This document shows, piece by piece, positions 19,332 through 28,400 of a stretch of 37,326 nt of DNA. The notes beneath the pieces were generated by a model, which saw only the letters and a list, made by a program, of their open reading frames with translations, was not told where the DNA came from and made no database searches. The stretch comes from Streptomyces sp. ADI96-02 (lineage in GTDB: Bacteria > Actinomycetota > Actinomycetes > Streptomycetales > Streptomycetaceae), in NCBI RefSeq assembly GCF_003846185.1, contig NZ_ML123034.1, positions 3,464,630-3,501,955 of the forward strand, read 5' to 3'. Each line of letters begins with the position of its first letter. Position 1 is the first letter of the stretch. The translations under genes were made by a program, and so were the position numbers.

Positions 19332-20405
19332 ATGTCTGAGACAACAGGCGCTTCCTATGCGGCAGCGGGCGTCGACATCGAAGCCGGCGACCGCGCCGTC
19401 GAGCTGATGAAGCAGTGGGTGAAGAAGACGCAGCGCCCCGAGGTCGCCGGCCTCGGCGGCCTCGGCGGGTTCGCCGGCCTCTTCGACGCCTCGGCGCTCA
19501 AGCGCTACGAGCGCCCGCTCCTGGCCTCGGCCACCGACGGCGTGGGGACCAAGGTGGACCTGGCGCGCCGGATGGGCGTGTACGACACCATCGGCCACGA
19601 CCTGGTCGGCATGGTCGTGGACGACCTCGTGGTGTGCGGGGCCGAGCCGCTCTTCATGACCGACTACATCTGCGTCGGCAAGGTGCACCCCGAGCGTGTC
19701 GCGGCGATCGTGAAGGGCATCGCCGAGGGCTGCGTCCTCGCGGGCTGCGCGCTGGTCGGCGGCGAGACCGCCGAGCACCCCGGACTGCTGGGCCCGGACG
19801 ACTTCGACGTGGCCGGAGCCGGTACGGGCGTGGTCGAGGCGGACCGGCTGCTCGGCCCCGACCGCATCCGCACGGGTGACGCGGTCATCGCGATGGCGTC
19901 CTCCGGTCTTCACTCCAACGGGTACTCGCTGGTCCGCCACGTGCTCTTCGACCGGGCCGGCTGGTCGCTGGACCGCCAGGTCGAGGAGTTCGGCCGGACG
20001 CTCGGCGAGGAGCTGCTGGAGCCCACCCGGATCTACTCGCTGGACTGCCTGGCCCTCACCCGCACGACCGAGGTGCACGCCTTCAGCCACGTCACGGGCG
20101 GCGGCCTCGCGAACAACCTGGCCCGGGTCGTCCCGGACGGGCTGCACGCCACCGTGGACCGCTCCACCTGGACGCCGGGCGCGGTCTTCGACCTCGTCGG
20201 CCGGGTCGGCGAGGTCGAGCGGCTGGAGCTGGAGAAGACGCTGAACATGGGCGTCGGCATGATCGCCGTCGTCCCGGCGGACTCGGTGGACGCGGCGCTG
20301 ACGACGCTGGCCGACCGCGGGGTCGACTCCTGGGTGGCAGGCGAGATCACCGAGCGCGGTGACCACGCCACGGGGGCCGCGCTGACCGGCGACTACGCCC
20401 GCTGA
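19332..20405 (+). CDS. purM: Phosphoribosylformylglycinamidine cyclo-ligase (AIR synthetase) PurM
   Basis: Closes the imidazole ring of FGAM with ATP to give AIR. 357 residues, normal family length. Motifs are SYAAAGVDIEAGDRAVELM near the start, GGFAGLFD (about 44-51), ATDGVGTKVDLA (about 66-77), VDDLVVCGAEPLFMTDY (about 95-111) and HVTGGGLANNLARV in the second half. ATG 19332 gives the usual N-terminus; an in-frame GTG at 19269 overlaps the purF stop and would add 21 residues. Probably co-transcribed with purF. It converges on the DUF3073 gene with a shared hairpin between them. Confidence 0.96.
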   Translation: MSETTGASYAAAGVDIEAGDRAVELMKQWVKKTQRPEVAGLGGLGGFAGLFDASALKRYERPLLASATDGVGTKVDLARRMGVYDTIGHDLVGMVVDDLVVCGAEPLFMTDYICVGKVHPERVAAIVKGIAEGCVLAGCALVGGETAEHPGLLGPDDFDVAGAGTGVVEADRLLGPDRIRTGDAVIAMASSGLHSNGYSLVRHVLFDRAGWSLDRQVEEFGRTLGEELLEPTRIYSLDCLALTRTTEVHAFSHVTGGGLANNLARVVPDGLHATVDRSTWTPGAVFDLVGRVGEVERLELEKTLNMGVGMIAVVPADSVDAALTTLADRGVDSWVAGEITERGDHATGAALTGDYAR

Positions 20406-20416
20406 ACCGGTGCCGG

Positions 20417-20449
20417 GCCGGACGCGCCGCCCTTCGCGGCCCGTCCGGC
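20417..20449. terminator. Shared purM / DUF3073 terminator
   Basis: Stem of 8 bp (gccggacg with cgtccggc), one C-C mismatch, then 5 bp, around a 5-nt loop. It lies between the convergent purM and DUF3073 genes. Confidence 0.65.
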
Positions 20450-20531
20450 GCGGGCGCGCGGCGTCCGGATCGGGACAGCACAGAACCCGGCCCGGGGCAG
20501 GCCCGGACCGGGTCGATGTGTCAGCGCGAGG

Positions 20532-20789
20532 TCAAGCGCCGCGGCGCTGTGACGACGGACCGGACTGGTCGTCCTGGTCGTCGTCATCATCTTTGTTGTA
20601 GCGATCCGCGTACTGTGCGTACGGGTCATCTTCCTCGTCGTCGTCCTCGAACGGCTCGGCGTTCGGTGGTTGACTCGAAGGCGATGCGCCCAGCTCATTG
20701 GCCAGACGCGACAGGTCAGTCCCGCCGCTGCTGTACTTCAGCTGGCGGGCGACCTTGGTCTGCTTGGCCTTTGCCCGGCCGCGCCCCAT
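20532..20789 (-). CDS. DUF3073 family small protein
   Basis: 85 residues. A basic N-terminal third (MGRGRAKAKQTKVARQLKYS), a conserved LSRLANELG helix, and a very acidic tail with runs of Asp. This charge layout is typical of the actinobacterial DUF3073 family, whose function is unknown to me; nucleic-acid binding through the basic end is a guess. ATG 20789 is supported by gaggggg about 7 nt upstream and by the family start. A 338-bp leader region separates it from vdh on the same strand. Confidence 0.88.
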   Translation of the reverse strand: MGRGRAKAKQTKVARQLKYSSGGTDLSRLANELGASPSSQPPNAEPFEDDDEEDDPYAQYADRYNKDDDDDQDDQSGPSSQRRGA

Positions 20790-21127
20790 GGCTCGACCCC
20801 CTCGGTGACGGGGCTCGACGGCCCCAGAGTCTTGACACGCGTTCATGTTTCAGGACGGACTCTCGGCAGAGAGACCGTGCCCGTAGGGCTTTAACGGTAC
20901 CTGCTTCCGTGGCCATACGGTACGCCGCCCGCATCCTGTGCCCCGCCGCAGGACCAGTGAGAAGCCCTGTCCCCGCTGGTCAACTGCGATTTTAACCTCT
21001 TCTTGGCATACGACCCGCCGACCGGCGTGAGTCTTGTCTCGCCGACCGGCGGGCGACGCCCCGCGAGGGGACGGGCGGCCCGTCTCCGAACGCCTGGGCG
21101 ACGGACCGGTGAACGGTCCGTGACGGG
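20790..21127. other. Long lower-GC leader between vdh and the DUF3073 gene
   Basis: 338 bp. On the minus strand, from about 21005 down to 20850, there is a reading frame free of stops but with no ATG or GTG at its beginning. Its composition is less GC-rich than the flanks. It contains a hairpin at 21014-21053. It presumably carries the DUF3073 promoter and an untranslated leader. Confidence 0.4.
21014..21053 (-). terminator. Possible vdh terminator
   Basis: cccgccg and cggcg paired with cgccg and cggcggg, with a 2x2 internal mismatch and a short loop, 75 bp beyond the vdh stop on the minus strand. Moderate support only. Confidence 0.45.
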
Positions 21128-22219
21128 TCAGCGACCGCGCGCCTCCGCCATCCGCTGCTCGGCGATCCGGTCCGCCGCGGCGGCCGGCGGAATACCGTCG
21201 GCCTTCGCACGTGCGAATATTGCCAACGTGGTGTCGAAGATCTTCGCGGCCTTGGCCTTGCACCGGTCGAAGTCGAATCCGTGGAGCTCGTCGGCGACCT
21301 GGATCACGCCGCCGGCGTTGACCACGTAGTCCGGAGCGTAGAGAACCGACCGCTCGGCCAGGTCCTTCTCGACGCCGGGGTGGGCGAGCTGGTTGTTGGC
21401 CGCGCCGCACACCACCTTCGCGGTGAGCACCGGCACGCTCGCGTCGTTCAGCGCGCCGCCGAGCGCGCACGGCGCGTAGACGTCCAGGCCCTCGGTGCGG
21501 ATCAGCGCGTCCGTGTCGGCCGCGACCGCGACCTCGGGGTGCAGGTCGGTGATCCGGCGCACCGACTCCTCGCGCACGTCGGTGATGACGACCTCGGCGC
21601 CGTCCGACAGCAGGTGCTCGACGAGGTGGCGGCCCACCTTGCCGACCCCGGCGATCCCGACCTTGCGTCCGCGCAGCGTCGGGTCGCCCCACAGGTGCTG
21701 GGCGGAGGCCCGCATGCCCTGGAAGACGCCGAAGGCGGTGAGCACGGAGGAGTCGCCCGCGCCGCCGTTCTCCGGGGAGCGGCCGGTGGCCCAGCGGCAC
21801 TCCCGGGCGACGACGTCCATGTCGGCGACATAGGTGCCGACGTCGCAGGCGGTGACGTAACGGCCGCCGAGGGAGGCGACGAACCGGCCGTAGGCCAGGA
21901 GGAGTTCCTCGGACTTGATCCGGTCCGGGTCGCCGATGATGACGGCCTTGCCGCCTCCGTGGTCGAGACCGGCCAGGGCGTTCTTGTACGACATCCCGCG
22001 CGAGAGGTTCAGCGCGTCGGCGACGGCCTCCGCCTCGGAGGCGTACGGGTAGAAGCGGGTGCCGCCGAGGGCCGGGCCCAGGGCGGTGGAGTGCAGGGCG
22101 ATGACGGCCTTGAGGCCGCTGGCACGGTCCTGGCAGATCACGACTTGCTCGTGGCCTCCCTGGTCCGAGTGGAACAGGGTGCGCAGTACGTCGTCAGGCA
22201 CGCCGGTCACATCGGTCAC
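21128..22219 (-). CDS. vdh: Valine (branched-chain amino acid) dehydrogenase
   Basis: 363 residues of the Glu/Leu/Phe/Val dehydrogenase family. Deaminates valine, leucine and isoleucine to 2-oxo acids with NAD, feeding branched-chain acyl-CoA precursors. The catalytic lysine lies in [13 protein letters not shown] (about 86-98), preceded by [12 protein letters not shown]; the Rossmann motif is [26 protein letters not shown] and [10 protein letters not shown] follow. It looks very close to Streptomyces Vdh throughout. GTG 22219, giving MTDVTGVP, is chosen over TTG 22234 because gggag lies 8 nt upstream and homologues begin there. It is divergent from the gene at 22387. Confidence 0.96.
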   Translation of the reverse strand: MTDVTGVPDDVLRTLFHSDQGGHEQVVICQDRASGLKAVIALHSTALGPALGGTRFYPYASEAEAVADALNLSRGMSYKNALAGLDHGGGKAVIIGDPDRIKSEELLLAYGRFVASLGGRYVTACDVGTYVADMDVVARECRWATGRSPENGGAGDSSVLTAFGVFQGMRASAQHLWGDPTLRGRKVGIAGVGKVGRHLVEHLLSDGAEVVITDVREESVRRITDLHPEVAVAADTDALIRTEGLDVYAPCALGGALNDASVPVLTAKVVCGAANNQLAHPGVEKDLAERSVLYAPDYVVNAGGVIQVADELHGFDFDRCKAKAAKIFDTTLAIFARAKADGIPPAAAADRIAEQRMAEARGR

Positions 22220-22386
22220 TGTGGTGACTCCCAAGTACGAAGCGGCGGAAGGCCCTCCTGGGGGTGGGGAGGGCCCCCGGACCGACCGGCTCGGCCGGCC
22301 CGATGGGCAAGAGCGTAAGTCCTCGGAAGGCGCTGGTCCGCCCCGGTGCGAAGGATCACCCTCCGGTGGAGCAAGGCCGTGACACG

Positions 22387-23241
22387 ATGCGCTGCATGTC
22401 GGTGGTGTCTTCGGTGCTCGTCCCTTACACGTCCTATCTCCGGGTGTACGAGCCCCTCGCCGCGTTCGCGGAGCCCGAACGCGGTCACTGGGCCCGCTAC
22501 GCCCGGCGCCCGGTGCTCCCCACCGCCCAGGACGAACTGCGCCGCTCGCTGGCCGACCTGGTGCCGACGCCGCCGGTGGGCGTCCCGGTGCACGAGAGCG
22601 GGGACGCGTTCGTCGCGGAGCTGGACGGTGTGGTGTGCGTCTGCCCCTGGCGGACCCGGATGCGGGGCTGGCTCGCGCTGGAGGAACTGGGGGGAATGTT
22701 TCCGGCCAACGTGCTGGACGTCCTGCTGCCCGCCGTGGTGCGCGGCCAGGCGCAGGCGGACCACGAGCGCTGGCGGGAGCGCAATCCGGATGCCAGGCCG
22801 TGGATCCGCACCACCGTCTGGCAGGTTCCGGTGCGCTGGTTCGTGCTGTTCCGGGACGAGGAGCGGGAGTACGCGCCGGCCGACGGCGGGGGCGCGCCGC
22901 CGGTCCTGCGCTACCGGACGCCGATGGTCGAGGCCCGGCGCCGGCTGGCCCGCGCGCTGCGGACGCTGCGCGAGAACGTCGACGAGGGGCCGCTCACGGA
23001 GGGGCTGGTGGACGTGGGCCGCTGGCTGGAGGAGTTCCATCCGCGCTCGCTGGTCGAGCTGGACTACGGGGGACTGGTGCACGCGCTGCCGGCGGAGCGG
23101 CTGGCCGCCGACCGGTCGGCGGCGGACGTCGCGGAGGGCCTGGCGGCGCTGCGGGACGGAGACGGCGACGGCGCGGCGGCGGCGTACGCGCGGCTGGCGG
23201 AGCGCTGGCGGTCGGTCCGGGACCGGCAATTCACCAATTGA
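22387..23241 (+). CDS. Conserved actinobacterial protein of unknown function
   Basis: 284 residues with no signal peptide or membrane segment. Recognisable features are [18 protein letters not shown] at the start, a tryptophan-rich middle ([35 protein letters not shown]) and a C-terminal helical segment with the alanine-rich [22 protein letters not shown]. It looks like a conserved Streptomyces hypothetical. I do not recognise a catalytic motif. ATG 22387 or ATG 22396 could be the start; aagg lies about 10 nt before the first. It is divergently transcribed from vdh, with 167 bp between. Confidence 0.8.
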   Translation: MRCMSVVSSVLVPYTSYLRVYEPLAAFAEPERGHWARYARRPVLPTAQDELRRSLADLVPTPPVGVPVHESGDAFVAELDGVVCVCPWRTRMRGWLALEELGGMFPANVLDVLLPAVVRGQAQADHERWRERNPDARPWIRTTVWQVPVRWFVLFRDEEREYAPADGGGAPPVLRYRTPMVEARRRLARALRTLRENVDEGPLTEGLVDVGRWLEEFHPRSLVELDYGGLVHALPAERLAADRSAADVAEGLAALRDGDGDGAAAAYARLAERWRSVRDRQFTN

Positions 23242-23444
23242 CGTGAAAAGACCCACAGCGGCATCAAGGTGATGGAAACGGGGCATCCTTCATCCAGGAC
23301 GGACCGGTGGGACGGGCCGACAGGCCGACGGACGACGGAGGGAGGGCGCCTGCCGCTCGAAAGGAGCGCGGTGAAGGGAACTGACGGGTCGTGAACCCGC
23401 GTCCCGTTTGACACGTGAGGCGGATGAGGCGGAAGCGTATGCGA

Positions 23445-23472
23445 CCGGTCCGGGACCTACGTCCCGAACCGG
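23445..23472 (+). terminator. Hairpin after the gene at 22387
   Basis: A 12-bp stem with one mismatch (23445-23456 with 23461-23472) and a ctac loop. It is some 200 bp beyond the upstream stop codon, so it may instead belong to the bldC leader. Confidence 0.4.
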
Positions 23473-23621
23473 GCCTTTGCCTCAAGCGTGATGGACAGCA
23501 CTAAGGGGGCCCTTGCGTCCATCCCTACTCCTCATGCCAAAATAGGACAAGGAGTCCGGGGAGGGTTCCTTCCGTCCAACTATGGGCGGAATACTCAGCA
23601 TTGCACTCTATGGGGGGTCTG

Positions 23622-23762
23622 ATGACTCCTGATCGCTCTGTGACTGATCGTCACGGTGGTGTGACTGTCCGCTATGGCATGGTCCATCGGCTTCCGTCGC
23701 TGATGAACACCTGGGAGGGCAATTCCATCGGTTTGGCCGACGCGGCTGGACGGATGGTGTAG
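23622..23762 (+). CDS. Candidate small ORF in the bldC leader (46 codons)
   Basis: ATG at 23622 follows ggggggt with a 4-nt gap. The product would begin MTPDRSVTDRHGG, contain MVHRLPSLMNTWEGNSIG and end AAGRMV. GC at third positions is lower than in proven genes here, especially in the first half, so this may be a coincidence or a regulatory leader ORF. I recognise no family. Confidence 0.3.
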   Translation: MTPDRSVTDRHGGVTVRYGMVHRLPSLMNTWEGNSIGLADAAGRMV

Positions 23763-23857
23763 TTGTAGTGCCGAGGAAAAGCCGTTCGTCCTATAACCGA
23801 CTCGGCCCGCGTCCGCCATTTCGGGCAACGCGGGTCAAGGTGCAGAATTTAGAGGAA

Positions 23858-23879
23858 AGAACCGAGAAGGTTCGGTTCT
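23858..23879 (+). other. Hairpin in the bldC 5' leader
   Basis: agaaccga pairs with tcggttct around a 6-nt loop. It ends just before the gaggagg ribosome-binding site of bldC, so it could influence translation or mRNA stability. Confidence 0.5.
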
Positions 23880-23895
23880 CCCGAGGAGGCCGCTC

Positions 23896-24102
23896 ATGAC
23901 CGCTCGCACCCCTGATGCCGAGCCGCTGCTGACCCCGGCTGAGGTTGCCACGATGTTCCGCGTGGACCCGAAGACGGTCACCCGTTGGGCCAAGGCTGGC
24001 AAGCTCACGTCCATCCGCACGCTCGGTGGACACCGCCGGTACCGCGAGGCAGAGGTCCGCGCACTGCTCGCGGGTATTCCGCAGCAGCGCAGCGAGGCCT
24101 GA
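23896..24102 (+). CDS. bldC: Developmental transcriptional regulator BldC
   Basis: 68-residue MerR-like DNA-binding protein with a single winged-helix domain and no effector domain. It delays entry into development in Streptomyces and binds head-to-tail on direct repeats. The helix-turn-helix is LLTPAEVATMFRVDPKTVTRWAKAG (11-35) and the wing contains IRTLGGHRRYRE (40-51). From memory, the sequence is indistinguishable from the S. coelicolor protein. ATG 23896 has a strong gaggagg site upstream. It ends before a T-tailed terminator at 24245. It resembles phage excisionases in fold, but here it is a core regulator. Confidence 0.97.
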   Translation: MTARTPDAEPLLTPAEVATMFRVDPKTVTRWAKAGKLTSIRTLGGHRRYREAEVRALLAGIPQQRSEA

Positions 24103-24685
24103 CATACCCCTGTCGCGCCGCAGCACAGCATCACAACCGGGCTGTCGTCGGGTCCCCCAACCTGAGGCCGCCCATCCATAGCTCCACTCGACGGACGCCT
24201 GCCCCAACGGGCGTCATACCTGTGTCCCACAGGTGCGTCACTTCGATCGCGCTGGACTCCGCCGGGTCCAGCGCGATCTTTTTTGTGCCCCCGCGCGGTC
24301 GTTTCATGCCCGCCTCGGCGTGCCCGGTTCGCCGCCCGGGATTCCCGGGCGGCGTCTTCCGGGTGGCGGCCGGCGCGCCTGTCGGGAACCGGGTGGTCGG
24401 TCGGCTTCTGCCCTGTTTCCGGTCCGGCTCGACGGTGTTGGTGGGTCTGTGAGCGGGTCTGTTCGGGAGTGTGGGTGAGCGTCCCGGACGCGGTGGGACA
24501 GCCCCGGACGGAACGGGCTCCGGGAAGTGTCGCCCTGGTGCAATTGCACATATTAAATTCACCACTTGTAGGACAGACGTAAAGTCCCCCTTGAGGAAAA
24601 CTTTTTCGGTGACGCCCGTCACACTGTCGAACGCTTGCCAACTCCGAGCCTGCCACTGCCCGGCGGCGGAATCAGCGGCCGATGG
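24103..24685. other. Intergenic region with an AT-rich island
   Basis: 583 bp between bldC and the DUF6274-type gene. It has the bldC terminator (24245-24284), a second hairpin with 11-bp arms cgccgcccggg/cccgggcggcg (24330-24354), and an AT-rich block at about 24535-24620 that includes a 12-bp palindrome (24538-24549). No gene with normal codon use is present. Confidence 0.5.
24245..24284 (+). terminator. Intrinsic terminator of bldC
   Basis: A perfect 13-bp stem gatcgcgctggac (24245-24257 with 24266-24278), 8-nt loop and a run of six T. It is the only classical U-tailed terminator I see in the window. Confidence 0.9.
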
Positions 24686-25069
24686 TCATGGGGTCGCGGG
24701 TCTTTCGTCCCGGACCCCGTCCGGCCTCCCGGCGGCGTCCTCGCGGCGTTCCGGGGCCTCGGTGCGGCTGCGGTGCCCCGCGGGCGCGTACGGGCCGCCG
24801 GAGGGCGTCACGGGCGCTTGCGCGTCCCGTGTGCCCGCGTCTCCCGACGCGCGCCGCGTCAGGGGCTCCTGGACGGCTCCGGCCCCCGGGGAACCGTCCG
24901 CCTGCCCGGGTTCCGCCTGCCCGGGTTCCATCTGCCCGGGTTCCATCGCGAGGCGCAGCAGCCGATGGCAGACCGGGCAGTGCCGGGTGAAGTGGCGGTC
25001 GCCGGAGGCGGCGGCCAGGTGGGCGCGGAGCAGTGCGCGCGTCTCGTGACGTGCTGACGGTGCGGCCAT
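24686..25069 (-). CDS. DUF6274-type small protein
   Basis: 127 residues. The first 42 carry the recognisable part: SARHETRALLRAHLAAASG, then HFTRHCPVCHRLLRLAME, with a C-x-x-C pair flanked by histidines that may bind metal. I assign it to the Streptomyces DUF6274 family from this segment; function unknown. The remaining two thirds is low-complexity and probably disordered, with a triplicated Glu-Pro-Gly-Gln segment from a 15-bp repeat. ATG 25069 has gggaggtg upstream. It is convergent with bldC. Confidence 0.75.
   Translation of the reverse strand: MAAPSARHETRALLRAHLAAASGDRHFTRHCPVCHRLLRLAMEPGQMEPGQAEPGQADGSPGAGAVQEPLTRRASGDAGTRDAQAPVTPSGGPYAPAGHRSRTEAPERREDAAGRPDGVRDERPATP
24902..24946. repeat. 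15-bp in-frame repeat in the DUF6274-type gene
   Basis: Three copies of ctgcccgggttccat, the first with two changes at its end. It encodes Met-Glu-Pro-Gly-Gln or Ala-Glu-Pro-Gly-Gln on the minus strand. Confidence 0.85.
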
Positions 25070-25167
25070 GCGAGCCACCTCCCGGCGGTCGCCGCCCCGC
25101 GCCGGGGAAACAGGAGCGGCCTCTGCCTCTACGGCGTACCGGTGGCGGTCGGCGGCGTCAAGACGCG

Positions 25168-25200
25168 CGAAAGCCCGGATCGATGCGATCCGGGCTTTCG
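25168..25200 (-). terminator. tRNA-Asp terminator
   Basis: A perfect 15-bp stem (25168-25182 with 25186-25200) with a 3-nt loop, 7 bp beyond the 3' end of the minus-strand tRNA-Asp and upstream of the DUF6274-type gene. Confidence 0.85.
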
Positions 25201-25206
25201 TCACTG

Positions 25207-25281
25207 CGGTCCTGACGGGATTTGAACCCGCGGCCTCCACCTTGACAGGGTGGCGAGCACTCCAAACTGCTCCACAGGACC
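25207..25281 (-). tRNA. tRNA-Asp (anticodon GUC)
   Basis: 75-nt cloverleaf on the minus strand: acceptor GGTCCTG/CAGGACC, anticodon stem-loop CCACC-CTGTCAA-GGTGG (GTC), T-loop TTCAAAT. No CCA is encoded. It is identical over its whole length to the copy at 32175-32249. Confidence 0.95.
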
Positions 25282-25379
25282 AGGTTTTCGCCGCCTGCCT
25301 CGCGGCCGGCTGCGAAACCAGACTGTACAGGAGGTGGGAGGTCCAGGTCGACTTCACTCCTGGTGGCGACTCCGTCACC

Positions 25380-25457
25380 GCCTCCGCACGTCACTGCCTC
25401 CGCACGTCACTGCCTCCGCACGTCACTGCCTCCGCACGTCACCGCCTCCGCACGTCG
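25380..25457. repeat. 16-bp tandem repeat downstream of hrpA
   Basis: gcctccgcacgtcact occurs three times exactly (25380-25427), once with a last-base change (25428-25443) and once truncated (25444-25457). It lies between hrpA and tRNA-Asp. The copies abut without spacers, so this is not CRISPR. Confidence 0.9.
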
Positions 25458-25483
25458 GCGCGACCGCCGGCCGGCGGACCGGC

Positions 25484-28400
25484 TCAGGGCGCGGCGGCGT
25501 CGATCGCCTTCACGATCCGCTTGTCCGAGACCGGGAACGCGGTGCCCAGCGCGTGCGCGAAGTAGCTGACCCGCAGCTCCTCGATCATCCACCGGATGTC
25601 CAGCACCTCCTGCGGGACCGGCCTGCCCTGCGGCAGCTGTTCGAGCAGCCAGGCGTACTCGTCCTGCATCTCGTGCACCTTGGCCATCCGCGTGGTGTCG
25701 CGCTGGACCGCGGTCGGCATCTGCTGGAGCCGGCGGTCGGCGGCCACCAGGTAGCGCATCAGGTCCGGCAGCCTGCGCAGCCCCGTCGCGGTGACGAAAC
25801 CGGGCGGTACGAGTCGGGCCAGCTGCCCGCGCACGTCTGCGGCGTTGGCCGCCAGGGTCGGGCTGCCCGTGGACTTCAGGCGGCGCTCGCACGCCTGCCA
25901 GGCGGCCAGGACCTGCTGCACCTGGTCGATCGTGCGGACGGTCAGGTCCACCAGGTCGGCGCGCACCTTGTCGTACAGCGTCCGGAACGCCTTCTCGTCC
26001 CACGCCGGCCCGCCGTGCGCGGCGATCAGCCGGTCCGCCGCGGCGGTCGCGCAGTCCTCGAAGAGCGCCTGGACGGAGCCGTGGGGGTTGCGCGAGAGCG
26101 CCAGCTTCTGCTGGTTGGTCAGCCGGTCCGAGGCGAACTTCGCCGGGCTCACCGGGATGTTCAGCATGATCAGCCGCCGGGTGCCGCGCCACATCGCCTG
26201 CTGCTGCTCGGCCTCGGTGTCGAAGAGGCGTACGGCCACCGTCCCGCCCTCGTCGACGAGAGCCGGGTACGCCTTCACCGGCTGGCCGGCCCTGCGGGTC
26301 TCGAAGACCCGGTTCAGCGTGCCGATGGTCCAGTCCGTGAGGCCCGCGCGCTCGATGGACTCGCCCGAGGGGCCTGCGGTCGCCGCGGCGGCCTGGGAGA
26401 GCGCCTGCCGGGCCTTCGGGCGCAGCCGGAGCTTCAGCGCCTCCAGATCCTTGTCCTCGGCGACCTTGCGCCGCCGCTCGTCGACGATCCGGAACGTGAT
26501 CTTGAGGTGGTCCGGGACCCGGCCCAGGTCGAAGTCGTCGGCGGTGACCGGCACGCCGACCATCCGCTGGAGCTCGCGCGCCAGCGTCTGCGGCAGCGGC
26601 TCCTGGAGCGGCACGGCCCGGTCCAGGAACTTCTCCGCGTAGTTCGGCGCGGGGACGTAGTGCCGGCGGATCGGCTTCGGCAGCGAGCGGATCAGCTCGG
26701 TGACGACCTCCTCGCGCAGCCCCGGGATCTGCCAGTCGAAGCCCTGGGAGGTGACCTGGTTGAGCACCTGGAGCGGGATGTGGACGGTCACGCCGTCCGC
26801 GTCCGCGCCGGGCTCGAACTGGTAGGTGACCCGGAACTTCAGCTTCCCCTGCCGCCAGGAGTCCGGGTAGTCGTCCTTGGTGACCGCCCCGGCCTTCTCG
26901 TTGATGAGCATCGAGCGCTCGAAGTCGAGCGCGTCCGGCTCCTCGCGCTTCTTGTGCTTCCACCACGAGTCGAAGTGCGCCCCGGAGACGATGTGCTCCG
27001 GAACGCGCTGGTCGTAGAAGTCGAAGAGCGTCTCGTCGTCCACCAGGATGTCGCGGCGCCGCGCCCGGTGCTCCAACTCCTCGACCTCGCCGAGGAGTTT
27101 GCGATTGTCATGGAAGAACTGGTGGTGGGTGCGCCAGTCGCCCTCGACCAGGGCGTTGCGGATGAACAGGTCTCGCGACGCCTCCTGGTCGATTCGGCCG
27201 AAATTGATCTTGCGCTGGGCGATGATCGGCACTCCGTAGAGCGTGACGCGCTCGTACGCCATGACCGCCGCCTGGTCCTTCTCCCAGTGCGGCTCGCTGT
27301 AGGTGCGCTTCAGCAGGTGCTGGGCCAGCGGCTCGATCCACTCCGGCTCGACCCTCGCGTTGACCCGGGCCCAGAGCCGGGACGTCTCCACCAGCTCCGC
27401 CGACATCACGAACCGGGGCTGCTTCTTGAACAGCGCCGACCCCGGGAAGATCGCGAACTTCGCGCCGCGCGCGCCCAGGTACTCGTTCTTCTCGGTGTCC
27501 TTCAGCCCGATGTGCGAGAGCAGCCCCGCCAGCAGCGAGGTGTGCACGGCCTGCTCGGGCACGCCCTCGTCCGCCTTGGGCTCCTCGACGGCGATGCCCA
27601 TCTGCTTGGCCACCGTGCGCAACTGCGCGTAGATGTCCTGCCATTCGCGGATGCGCAGGAAGTTCAGGTACTCCTGCTTGCACATCCGGCGGAACGAGGA
27701 CGAGCCGCGCTCCTTCTGCTGCTCGCGTACGTAGCGCCACAGGTTCAGGTAGGCGAGGAAGTCGGACGTCTCGTCCTTGAACCGGGCGTGCTGCTGGTCG
27801 GCCTGCGTCTGCTTCTCCGAGGGCCGCTCACGCGGGTCCTGGATGGAGAGCGCGGCGGCGATGACCATGACCTCGCGGGCGCAGCCGTTGCGGTCGGCCT
27901 CGATGACCATGCGGGCCAGGCGCGGGTCGACGGGCAGCTGGGAGAGCTTGCGGCCGAGCGGGGTGAGCCGCTTCTTCGGATCCTTCTCGCCGGGGTCCAG
28001 CGCCCCCAGCTCCTGGAGCAGCTGGACGCCGTCGCGGATGTTGCGGTGGTCCGGCGGATCGATGAAGGGGAACCGCTCGATGTCGCCGAGTCCGGCGGCG
28101 GTCATCTGGAGGATGACGGAGGCGAGGTTCGTCCGCAGGATCTCCGGATCCGTGAACTCCGGCCGGGTGAGGAAGTCGTCCTCGGAGTACAGCCGGATGC
28201 AGATGCCGTCCGACGTACGGCCGCAGCGGCCCTTGCGCTGGTTGGCGCTGGCCTGGGAGATCCGCTCGATCGGCAGCCGCTGGACCTTGGTGCGGTGGCT
28301 GTAGCGGGAGATGCGGGCGTTGCCCGGGTCGATCACGTACTTGATGCCGGGGACGGTCAGCGAGGTCTCGGCGACGTTCGTCGCGAGGACGATCCGGCGG

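Larger units (their letters stand above)
23242..23895. other. Long upstream region of bldC
   Basis: 654 bp, clearly less GC-rich than the flanking genes. It contains a 12-bp hairpin with one mismatch (23445-23472), a candidate 46-codon ORF (23622-23762), TATAAC (23792-23797) as a possible -10, and an 8-bp hairpin (23858-23879) just before the bldC ribosome-binding site. TTGACA at 23408 has no good partner. Confidence 0.55.

Noticed and set aside
23896..24102. BldC as a phage or plasmid excisionase marking a mobile element
   Set aside because: The sequence matches the Streptomyces developmental regulator, and there is no integrase, attachment repeat or other mobile gene nearby.
24131..24622. 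A 163-codon minus-strand ORF downstream of bldC
   Set aside because: Only its first 30 residues look protein-like. It runs through the bldC terminator and the GC-rich hairpin and has no supporting ribosome-binding site, so I list the AT-rich block as a finding instead of a gene.
25380..25457. Possible CRISPR-like array
   Set aside because: The units are directly adjacent, 16 bp long and without spacers; no cas gene is present. The same applies to 29547-29631 and 43-96.
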